A stretch of 8,628 bases of DNA from NCBI GenBank assembly GCA_038239195.1, contig JBBSEZ010000422.1:1-8628 (forward strand), read 5' to 3'. The notes under the pieces were generated by a model, which saw nothing but the letters and a program-made list of their open reading frames with translations, did no database searches and had not been told where the DNA came from. Every line of letters starts with the position of its first letter. Positions within the stretch are counted from its first letter, which is position 1. Below are positions 1 through 5,370 of the stretch, piece by piece. Source of the DNA: JBBSEZ01 sp038239195. Lineage in GTDB: Bacteria; Planctomycetota; Planctomycetia; Gemmatales; Gemmataceae. Made by a program: the position numbers and the translations under genes.

Positions 1-16
1 GGGAAGCCGGCCCGTG

Positions 17-37
17 GGACAGGCTGCCAGCCTGTCC
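17..37. repeat. Short palindromic intergenic repeat, copy 1
   Basis: A perfect 9-bp inverted repeat, ggacaggct (17-25) and agcctgtcc (29-37), encloses a 3-base loop gcc. It would fold as a tight hairpin in RNA or single-stranded DNA. A second module with almost the same arms lies 35 bases downstream, and a related pair lies after the thioredoxin gene. That marks it as a dispersed element rather than a one-off terminator. Similar 'gggacaggct...agcctgtcc' modules are, from memory, common between genes in Gemmata-like planctomycetes. Function unknown. Confidence 0.7.
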
Positions 38-71
38 GGCCTGGGGATGAGCTTGACGCCTGGGAAGTGTG

Positions 72-92
72 GGACAGGCGAGCCGCCTGTCC
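72..92. repeat. Short palindromic intergenic repeat, copy 2
   Basis: A perfect 9-bp inverted repeat, ggacaggcg (72-80) and cgcctgtcc (84-92), has loop agc. It is flanked by gtg on the left and tac on the right. It shares the ggacaggc/gcctgtcc arms with the module at 17-37 but has a different loop and apical base pair. Compensatory variation of this kind suggests that the hairpin, not the primary sequence, is conserved. Confidence 0.7.
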
Positions 93-146
93 TACGGCTG
101 CGCTCCCGAGAACCTGGCCTCACCCCTTCTTGGGGCTGTCTTCTGG

Positions 147-176
147 TTCGCACGATGCTCTCGTAGAAGCTACAAT
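147..176 (+). promoter_or_regulatory. Possible sigma70-like promoter of the M81 peptidase gene
   Basis: TACAAT (171-176) differs from the -10 consensus at one position and sits 30 bases before the chosen ATG at 207. A weak -35 candidate, TTCGCA (147-152), lies 18 bases upstream of it. AT-rich hexamers are scarce in this GC-rich leader, which is the main reason to note it. The -35 match is poor and a chance occurrence cannot be excluded. Confidence 0.3.
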
Positions 177-206
177 CATCGGCGCCCCCTCACCGAGGCC
201 CTCACC

Positions 207-1667
207 ATGCGCATCGCCGTCGCCGGCTTCATGCACGAGTCGAACACCTTCAACCCCCTGCGCGCCGACCGCGCCGCCTTCGTCGCGCAAGGCCTGGCGT
301 TCGGCCCCGCCCTCCTCGACGAGTGGCGCGACGCCCACCACGAGGTCGGCGGCTTCCTCGAGGCCGCCGCCGTCGAGGGCTTTACGCCCGTTCCCCTGCT
401 CATGGCCTGGGCCACGCCCTCCGGCCCCGTCACCGACGCCGTCTTTGACGAAGTCACCGCCGCGCTCATCGAAGGAGTGCGCCGCGAGCGCCCCGACGGG
501 CTGCTGCTGGCGCTGCACGGCGCGATGGTCGCCGAATCGCACCTCGACGCCGACGGGGAGGTGCTGGCGCGCCTGCGCCGTGCCCTTGGCCCCGACCTGC
601 CCATCGCCGTCACCCTCGACCTGCACGGCAACCTCTCGCAGCGGCTCCTCGACGGCGCCACGCTCGCCCTTGCCTATCGCACTTGCCCCCACGTGGACCA
701 GAGAGAGTGCGGCCGGCTCGCGGCGCAACTTCTCGTGCGCACGCTGCGGGGTGAGGCGAGGCCGCGGCTGGCCCTGGCGAAGCCGCCGATGCTGCTCAAC
801 ATCATGACGCACGACACCTCCTGCGAGCCGCTGGCGTCCTTCATGCAGAAAGTGCGCGCCCTGGAGGCCAGGCCGGGCATCCTGGCGGCCAGCCTGCTGC
901 CCGGCTTCGCCTACGCCGACGTGCCGCAAATGGGGCCGTCGGTGGTGGTCGTCAGCGACGGCGACGAAGAGCTCGCCCGCCGCAGCGCCGACGAGCTGGC
1001 GGCCGACCTCTGGGCCAACCGGGAGAAGTTCGACGTGCGGTTGCCCGACGCCGCCACGGCGGTGGGGCAAGCGCTGCGCGCCGACAAGCTCCCCGTGGTG
1101 CTGGTGGACACCGGCGACAACGTGGGAGGCGGGTCGGCCGGAGACGGCACGGTGGTCCTGGCCGAGTTGTTGCGCCAGGGGGCGACGGGCAGCGTCGTCT
1201 GCCTCTACGCCCCCGAAGAAGTGCGGCAGTGCGCCGCCGCGGGGGCGGGCGCCACGGTGCGCCTCACCGTGGGTGGGAAGGTCGATCGGTGCCACGGCGA
1301 GCCGGTGGAGGTGAGCGGGACGGTACGGCTCCTGCACGAGGGCACCTACGTGGAGAAAGAGGTGCGGCACGGCGGGCAGCGCGTCAACCGCATGGGGCCG
1401 ACGGCGCTGGTGGAGCTGGCCGGCGACAATCTACTGATGCTGACGACGCTGCGGCACCCGCCGTTCAGCCTGGGAGCGCTGACGTGCCTGGGCATCGAGC
1501 CGCGCACGCGGCGCATCCTCGTGGCCAAGGCGGCCATCGCCTACAAGGCGGCGTATGGGCCGGTGGCGGGGACGATCCTTCCCGTCGATACGCCGGGGCT
1601 GACGGCGGTCAACCCGCTGCGGCTGACGTACCGGCGCGTGCGCCGGCCCCTGTGGCCATTGACGTGA
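207..1667 (+). CDS. M81 family (MlrC-like) zinc metallopeptidase
   Basis: This encodes a 486-residue protein of the MlrC/M81 family (DUF1485 N-terminal plus MlrC C-terminal domain), about the usual full length. The opening MRIAVAGFMHESNTFNP is the family signature. Residues corresponding to the metal-binding and catalytic set are visible: Glu11 (HESNTF), His104 (LHGAM), Asp138 and His140 (LDLHGN), and His162 (PHVD). The C-terminal domain carries the Gly-rich DTGDNVGGGSAGDGT motif at 301-315. The ATG at 207 was preferred over an in-frame ATG at 69 because the family motif begins immediately there and GAGG lies 8 bases upstream (195-198). The named family member linearises or degrades microcystin peptides, but most homologues occur in organisms that never meet this toxin. 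The real substrate, probably a small peptide or amide, is unknown. No signal peptide is visible, so it is likely cytoplasmic. The gene ends 108 bases before the thioredoxin gene. Confidence 0.93.
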   Translation: MRIAVAGFMHESNTFNPLRADRAAFVAQGLAFGPALLDEWRDAHHEVGGFLEAAAVEGFTPVPLLMAWATPSGPVTDAVFDEVTAALIEGVRRERPDGLLLALHGAMVAESHLDADGEVLARLRRALGPDLPIAVTLDLHGNLSQRLLDGATLALAYRTCPHVDQRECGRLAAQLLVRTLRGEARPRLALAKPPMLLNIMTHDTSCEPLASFMQKVRALEARPGILAASLLPGFAYADVPQMGPSVVVVSDGDEELARRSADELAADLWANREKFDVRLPDAATAVGQALRADKLPVVLVDTGDNVGGGSAGDGTVVLAELLRQGATGSVVCLYAPEEVRQCAAAGAGATVRLTVGGKVDRCHGEPVEVSGTVRLLHEGTYVEKEVRHGGQRVNRMGPTALVELAGDNLLMLTTLRHPPFSLGALTCLGIEPRTRRILVAKAAIAYKAAYGPVAGTILPVDTPGLTAVNPLRLTYRRVRRPLWPLT

Positions 1668-1695
1668 CAGGCCCTCGCCTTGCCGACCGCCCTCG

Positions 1696-1701
1696 TATAA
1701 T
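1696..1701 (+). promoter_or_regulatory. Consensus -10 element (TATAAT) upstream of thioredoxin
   Basis: A perfect TATAAT lies in the 108-base gap after the M81 gene, 75 bases before the thioredoxin ATG. No good -35 box sits at 16-18 bases spacing (the sequence there is ccctcgcc). TTGACG at 1659-1664 is too far away and TTGCCG at 1680-1685 is too close. The hexamer suggests that thioredoxin has its own promoter as well as any read-through, but the missing -35 keeps this tentative. Confidence 0.4.
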
Positions 1702-1775
1702 GGGGAAGATGAACGCCGTTCCCCGAAGAGGAGCGGCCCGGGAAGACACTCACTCCAAGAAAGGCAGGGGCCCTC

Positions 1776-2117
1776 ATGGCAGGCGCCAACGTGGTGGAGC
1801 TGACGGCTGCGAACTGGGAAGACGAGGTCGTCAAGAGCGACAAGCCCGTCCTCGTGGACTTCTGGGCGGTCTGGTGCGGGCCCTGCCGCCAGCTTTCCCC
1901 GACCATCGACAAGATCGCCAACGACTTCGCCGGCAAGGTCAAGGTCGGCAAGCTCAACACCGACCACGCGCAGGAGATCGCCGTCCGCTACCGCATCTCC
2001 TCGATTCCGCAGATCATGGTGTTCAAGGGCAGCGATCAGCCCGTCGAGCGGCCCTCGCCCGGCGTCAAGTCGGAGGCCGACATCGCCAAGATGCTCAACC
2101 GCCTCCTTGAGGCCTGA
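1776..2117 (+). CDS. trxA: Thioredoxin
   Basis: A 113-residue single-domain thioredoxin, a normal length for TrxA, is expected to act as a cytoplasmic thiol-disulfide reductant recharged by thioredoxin reductase. The redox motif WCGPC is at residues 33-37, with the active cysteines at 34 and 37. The buried Asp of the preceding strand is present (VDFW, Asp28), and the cis-proline opposite the active site is Pro78 (SSIPQ). The fold order is complete, ending with a helix (ADIAKMLNRLLEA). The loop after the fourth strand reads KGSDQPVERPSPGVKS, less canonical than the usual 'vGa' segment. The start is supported by AGGGG five bases upstream (1766-1770). No signal peptide is present, which argues against a periplasmic TlpA/ResA-type paralogue. 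A genome may carry several thioredoxins, so the symbol reflects the family rather than proven orthology. Confidence 0.95.
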   Translation: MAGANVVELTAANWEDEVVKSDKPVLVDFWAVWCGPCRQLSPTIDKIANDFAGKVKVGKLNTDHAQEIAVRYRISSIPQIMVFKGSDQPVERPSPGVKSEADIAKMLNRLLEA

Positions 2118-2141
2118 GGCGAGCGGCAGGAGAAAACAGCG

Positions 2142-2204
2142 CGTAGGACGGCTCTCCTGAGCCGTCCTGCCGGACGAAAGACGGCTCAGGAGAGCCGTCC
2201 TACG
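2142..2204. repeat. 25-bp perfect inverted repeat made of two palindromic modules
   Basis: Positions 2142-2166 are the exact reverse complement of 2180-2204, 25 bases each, separated by 13 bases. Each arm is itself a palindrome: aggacggctc (2145-2154) pairs with gagccgtcct (2159-2168), and acggctc (2181-2187) pairs with gagccgt (2192-2198). The element begins 25 bases after the thioredoxin stop. Its arms (taggacggct/agccgtccta) resemble those of the palindromes at 17-37 and 72-92. It could act as a transcription end or RNA-stability hairpin, or be a mobile REP-like element. None of these is proven. Confidence 0.8.
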
Positions 2205-2260
2205 GGAGAGGGGGTTTCCTGCCGACCGCCTGAGCGGGCCATCCCTCCGCTCTCTTCTCG

Positions 2261-2299
2261 ACAGGGCCGCCCGGTGCGAAAAGCGCCGGCCGGCCCTGT
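2261..2299. terminator. Composite hairpin between convergent genes, candidate bidirectional terminator
   Basis: The outer stem acagggccg (2261-2269) pairs perfectly with cggccctgt (2291-2299). After a one-by-one mismatch, an inner stem ccggtgc (2271-2277) pairs with gcgccgg (2283-2289), with one G-U wobble, closed by the loop gaaaa. It lies between the convergent thioredoxin gene and the secreted-protein gene, where a shared terminator is expected. Neither side has a clear T-run, so it is not a textbook intrinsic terminator. Together with the inverted repeat at 2142-2204 it accounts for most of this 239-base gene-free stretch. Confidence 0.5.
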
Positions 2300-2356
2300 T
2301 GTCGCGCGCCCCTGCGCGTGGGCCCTGAAGTCGATCAGGGCACGGATGCGCTCGGG

Positions 2357-3577
2357 TTAGCTGGCCGAGGCTGTACTAAGGCCTATCTCGTACTGGCGCA
2401 GGGAGTGGTAGAGCGAGGAGTAGGCGGCGTTTTCGGTCTGCGCGCCGGCGCTCGCGAACTCGAGGCCCTTCGCGCGCATGTGATCGACCAACTCGCCTAC
2501 GGTACGCACCGAGCGAGCCCACGACCGATCCATCGAGGCCATCACGGTCGGATCGCTCAGGGCGGTGACGGCGCCTCGGACCTTGTTGAGGTAACTCTTG
2601 GAGCGCACGTAGTCCGAGGGGGACAGGCCCTCCACCCCGCTGTCGAGCTTCTCGGTCATCGTTTTGAGGTCGGCGCGCAGCGCCCGCATCGTCTTGATGT
2701 TGGGGGGATCGCCCGACTCGCCGAGTTGCTTGGCCGCCTTCTCGAGGTTCGCGGTCAATCGGTCGCGCGGCTCGTCGAAAACCTCCTCCTGGAGGCCGGT
2801 CGGCCAGCGCAGTTTGCCGTTGCCCTCGTTGAGCAGGGCGATGTTGCCGCGCTGGCTCTTGTCCTTGAGGTTGATGTGCTTGAGGACGCTTTCGTCCAGG
2901 GGGACGGTGGGGCCTCGGGTGAACGAGCTCGCGCGCAGGCAACTTTGCAGGAGCACGTTGAGCGTCTGGCCCGACCAGATGGTGTTGTCGTAGGCGCCCC
3001 GGCGCGCCCAGTTCAGGTCGGTCTTGATCTCGCGGTCGCGCAGCGTGGCCGCGGTCGGGCGCATGCGTTCGTAATCCATCTCCTCTTGCAGGATCATGCG
3101 GCGCGTGGTGACGGCGGCCTGGCGGGCTTGCTCGCGCCCCAGCCGGGCGTCCTGGATCGACTTGTAGTAGTCGCCGGTGGAGGAGATCACGGCCGCCTGA
3201 CCGTAGAGGGCCCCGGCCACGCGGCTGCCCGGTCCGTAGCCGCCAGCGCCGTAGCCCGCGTAGCCGTAGACGGGGGCGCCGTAGGCGGAACTGGAGATGC
3301 CGTAGCCCGTCGGGGCGGGGGGGACAAAGGTGGAGGGAGCAATCGTGGGGGCGGGGGCGCCGTAGCCGGGGCCGGCGGAGTAAGGGTTGTACCCGATGGC
3401 GTACGGGGGCACGGAGCCGGAGGGGGTGCCGACCACGGAGGTGTTGTAGGAGGGCGAGACCCCACCGGGAGGAGAGTAACGGGGCGTGATCCCCGAGGGC
3501 GGCTGGGCCTCGCTTTGGCCGACCAGTGCGACCAGCACGGCCAGCGCCGCAGGGGCGAACCGTCCCGAAGACGTCAT
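2357..3577 (-). CDS. Secreted Gly/Tyr/Pro-rich planctomycete protein of unknown function
   Basis: A 406-residue protein with a Sec-type signal peptide: a hydrophobic stretch at about residues 8-20, with likely cleavage after SEA near residue 24. Residues 25-120 are low complexity, rich in Gly, Tyr, Pro, Ser and Ala (for example YGYAGYGAGGYGPG), and probably disordered. Residues about 130-406 are a mostly helical domain. Its recognisable motifs are a TIWSGQTLNVLL segment (199-210), VPLDESVLKHIN (225-236), NIALLNEGNGKLRWP (245-259) and TVGELVDHMRAKGL (359-372). I recognise this domain pattern from planctomycete hypothetical proteins with no assigned activity. The ATG at 3577 was chosen because GGGAG lies six bases upstream and it opens directly onto the signal peptide. 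The frame stays open another 194 codons upstream but only with non-protein-like sequence. It sits 209 bases after the lipoprotein gene, with its own promoter-like hexamers. Export is a firm inference; function is unknown. Confidence 0.88.
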   Translation of the reverse strand: MTSSGRFAPAALAVLVALVGQSEAQPPSGITPRYSPPGGVSPSYNTSVVGTPSGSVPPYAIGYNPYSAGPGYGAPAPTIAPSTFVPPAPTGYGISSSAYGAPVYGYAGYGAGGYGPGSRVAGALYGQAAVISSTGDYYKSIQDARLGREQARQAAVTTRRMILQEEMDYERMRPTAATLRDREIKTDLNWARRGAYDNTIWSGQTLNVLLQSCLRASSFTRGPTVPLDESVLKHINLKDKSQRGNIALLNEGNGKLRWPTGLQEEVFDEPRDRLTANLEKAAKQLGESGDPPNIKTMRALRADLKTMTEKLDSGVEGLSPSDYVRSKSYLNKVRGAVTALSDPTVMASMDRSWARSVRTVGELVDHMRAKGLEFASAGAQTENAAYSSLYHSLRQYEIGLSTASAS

Positions 3578-3644
3578 AGCGATCTCCCAGAACCGTCTGT
3601 AAGAAGGGCTTGTGCGCGGTGCCGTCGCGCCTGTCGATGTGGGC

Positions 3645-3673
3645 ATCCTATGGCGTTCCCGCCAGGCAAGCAA
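3645..3673 (-). promoter_or_regulatory. Possible promoter of the secreted-protein gene
   Basis: On the minus strand TTGCTT (3673-3668) and TAGGAT (3650-3645) are separated by exactly 17 bases. The -10 start lies 73 bases upstream of the ATG at 3577. The hexamers match consensus at three and four of six positions, so the optimal spacing is the main support. The rest of the 209-base gap (3578-3786) shows nothing else beyond the ribosome binding site. Confidence 0.35.
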
Positions 3674-3786
3674 GCGGAGCGCTCGGGCGCGATCTGGGCC
3701 GGGGACGTCGCGAACCTGCTGGAAAGGGGCGAACGCGGGGCCCTCCGTTGGGATAGGGGAGAGAGGCGGGTGAGGGCGGCGTCTTT

Positions 3787-4185
3787 CTACCGCCCCGTCA
3801 CCTTGAGCTTCACCTCGGTCTTCTTCTTGTGCGCGTAGAGCAAGATGGCATACGCCGTCTTGGCGGGCACGGTTGCCTCCAGCGTATACTCCTCGGCCTT
3901 GGTGGACGTCTTGCTCGCGATGACGCTCTCGGCGGGGGGCTTGCCGAGGGGGGCGTTCTCGCCGTATTTTCCGTCGGGGTCCTTCACGACGTAGGTATCG
4001 ACCGGGCCATCCTGGGCCGTGACGGTGACCTTGATCTTCTGCGCGTAGCGCGGCGCGGCGAAGGCCGTCGATTGCGAGCCGACCGCCGGGATGGTGTAGG
4101 TGGTCTCGTAATTCAGGGGCTGGCAGCCGGCGACCAACAGGAGGGGCAGGGAGGCGCAAAGAAAGAGCCGTGCCGTGCGACGCAT
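3787..4185 (-). CDS. Small lipoprotein of unknown function
   Basis: A 132-residue protein with a clear lipoprotein signal: MRRTARLF, a hydrophobic core, then the lipobox LVAG-C with the modified cysteine at residue 21. The mature part is about 110 residues, appears beta-rich (KIKVTVTAQDG, YTLEATVP, TEVKLKVTGR) and ends on a Lys/Arg-rich strand. It has no family I recognise. The ATG at 4185 was preferred over an in-frame ATG at 4221. GAGGAG lies nine bases upstream of 4185 and gives a compact signal peptide, whereas the upstream start has no usable ribosome binding site and would add acidic residues before the signal. The gene begins 13 bases after the stop of the DisA-like gene and is almost certainly cotranscribed with it. 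Sorting (outer or inner membrane) cannot be told from the sequence. Confidence 0.85.
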   Translation of the reverse strand: MRRTARLFLCASLPLLLVAGCQPLNYETTYTIPAVGSQSTAFAAPRYAQKIKVTVTAQDGPVDTYVVKDPDGKYGENAPLGKPPAESVIASKTSTKAEEYTLEATVPAKTAYAILLYAHKKKTEVKLKVTGR

Positions 4186-4194
4186 CAGTTCGAT

Positions 4195-4201
4195 CTCCTC
4201 A
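4195..4201 (-). promoter_or_regulatory. Ribosome binding site overlapping the upstream stop codon
   Basis: On the minus strand the sequence TGAGGAG (4201-4195) contains both the TGA stop of the DisA-like gene and the GAGGAG Shine-Dalgarno of the lipoprotein gene, nine bases before its ATG. This fixes the lipoprotein start at 4185 and points to translational coupling of the two genes. Confidence 0.75.
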
Positions 4202-5239
4202 AGAAGAAGTGGTTTTTTCATTCCCTGTTGTCGTTCGTGCGCCCCCACCGACGGGACCGTCGCGCGACGAGGCGCCCGGGCCCCCGTGCGGGGGGCGATC
4301 GTTGTCGCTGTCCTGTTCCATGCGGAGGGCGCCCCAGGTAAGGGGGCGCGGGGCGACCGGCTCGATGTGCAGTACCATGGCCCCGTTCTGGAACAGCCGG
4401 ACGCTCCCCGACGATTGACTGACGGCGATGGCGATCGCCTTGGTGCGCTTGCTGATGGCCGCCGCGGCCGCGTGGCGCGTGCCCAGCCCCAGGCCGAGGG
4501 TGATGTCTGCTTCGGGCGCCTCGATGCGCATGCAGGCGGCGACCGCCACCCCATCGCGGCGGATGAGGATGGCGCCCTCGAGCTGGGCCAGGTCCTTGAT
4601 CTGCTCGCGCACGCTGCGGTTGCGGATGTCGCGCTCGTCGCCGCCGTAGCCGCGGAACGGGTTGAAGTTCATCGGCCGGCACAGCGTCAGCACCTTGCGC
4701 GTGTCGCCGACCACAAACATGGTCCCGACGGGGTGTCCCTCGCGGCCCTCGCGCCCGATGGCCATGGCCAGATCGACGATGGACCGCAACGTCTCCAGGG
4801 GCACCTGCGTGTCGAGCTTGCGCAGGTCGCGGGCGCTGAGCCGCTCCAGATGTTCGCCCAGGTGAATGACGCTCAGGCTGTCGATCGGCTCGGGGTCGTC
4901 GCGGCTGACCTCGATGCCGTTGTAGAGGGCGATCACGTCGGCCCCGTGGCGAAGCTGTTCGCTGCGCACCGCTTCGAGCAAGGCCATGCTCATGCGCGTT
5001 TGCGTCGGCGTGGGGCCGGGATCGACGTCGATGACCGTCAGGTCGCCGCGCTGCTTGAGTCGCTCGGTGAGCTCCCTCTCCTCCGCGGCGACGAGCAATC
5101 GACACCCGTCGAGGTGGCTCAACACGGCGGGCCAGTCGAGGTCCGTCTCGGTGAGCAACAGCACCGCATCGGCCGGCGTGGTCTGTACCATCTGCCGGGC
5201 CGCCCGCAACAGTGCGATCGTCTGCGGAAGCAGGGCCAT
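4199..5239 (-). CDS. DisA_N (diadenylate cyclase-like) domain protein
   Basis: A 346-residue protein with two domains. Residues about 15-115 form an alpha/beta domain (DAVLLLTETDLDWP, CRLLVAAEE, HGADVIALYNGIEV), perhaps akin to the pyruvate-kinase C-terminal fold. Residues about 148-295 match the DisA_N diadenylate cyclase domain: FVVGDTRKVL, NFNPFRGY, QLEGAILIRRDGVAVAA, LGTRHAAAAAIS, and AIAVSQSSGSVRLFQNG. Domains of this family condense two ATP into cyclic-di-AMP. The two signature motifs differ from canonical DisA: DGA is EGA (221-223) and RHR is RHA (255-257). Activity is therefore uncertain and it may bind rather than make the nucleotide. It lacks DisA's HhH DNA-binding region and CdaA's membrane helices, so it is probably cytosolic. 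The tail after residue 307 is disordered, Gly/Thr-rich. The ATG at 5239 was chosen because a promoter-like pair overlaps the alternative ATG at 5296, which would add 19 residues. Neither start has a good ribosome binding site. Confidence 0.85.
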   Translation of the reverse strand: MALLPQTIALLRAARQMVQTTPADAVLLLTETDLDWPAVLSHLDGCRLLVAAEERELTERLKQRGDLTVIDVDPGPTPTQTRMSMALLEAVRSEQLRHGADVIALYNGIEVSRDDPEPIDSLSVIHLGEHLERLSARDLRKLDTQVPLETLRSIVDLAMAIGREGREGHPVGTMFVVGDTRKVLTLCRPMNFNPFRGYGGDERDIRNRSVREQIKDLAQLEGAILIRRDGVAVAACMRIEAPEADITLGLGLGTRHAAAAAISKRTKAIAIAVSQSSGSVRLFQNGAMVLHIEPVAPRPLTWGALRMEQDSDNDRPPHGGPGASSRDGPVGGGARTTTGNEKTTSS

Positions 5240-5294
5240 GAACGAGATCGACTCGCGCCAGGAGGAACGGGAGAGCGTCGCCGCAACTCGTCCC

Positions 5295-5323
5295 ATCGTA
5301 GCGTCCGGAGTACGAGAGGGCAA
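5295..5323 (-). promoter_or_regulatory. Possible promoter of the DisA-like/lipoprotein operon
   Basis: On the minus strand TTGCCC (5323-5318) and TACGAT (5300-5295) are separated by exactly 17 bases, each matching consensus at four of six positions. The predicted transcript would begin near 5287, leaving about 50 bases of leader before the ATG at 5239. It lies in the 131-base gap after the PDZ-encoding stop at 5371. If real, it rules out translation from 5296. This is pattern matching only. Confidence 0.4.
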
Positions 5324-5370
5324 TCGGCGAACTTGCGCCGCGCGAGGTTTGCGACACGCGGCTCGCCCGG

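Noticed and set aside
120..1370. Long open frame on the minus strand opposite the M81 gene (416 codons)
   Set aside because: It is a GC-rich antisense shadow, rich in His, Arg and Gly, with no domain pattern. The plus-strand frame carries all M81 motifs.
207..1667. Calling the M81 gene a microcystin-degradation gene
   Set aside because: The family is much wider than the mlr cluster. No mlrA, mlrB or mlrD neighbour is present, so the substrate cannot be inferred.
1659..1685. TTGACG or TTGCCG as -35 partner for the TATAAT before thioredoxin
   Set aside because: Spacings of 31 and 10 bases are outside the workable range.
2318..3838. 506-codon plus-strand open frame opposite the secreted-protein gene
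   Set aside because: The translation is Gly/Arg/Ala low complexity with no recognisable fold. The opposite strand has a signal peptide, ribosome binding site and a coherent protein.
3578..4159. N-terminal 194-codon extension of the secreted-protein frame
   Set aside because: It runs through intergenic DNA and antiparallel frames of the lipoprotein gene with Arg/Pro-rich nonsense. The signal peptide and ribosome binding site place the start at 3577.
4199..4221. Alternative lipoprotein start at 4221 overlapping the DisA-like gene
   Set aside because: It has no usable ribosome binding site at proper distance and would place acidic residues ahead of the signal peptide.
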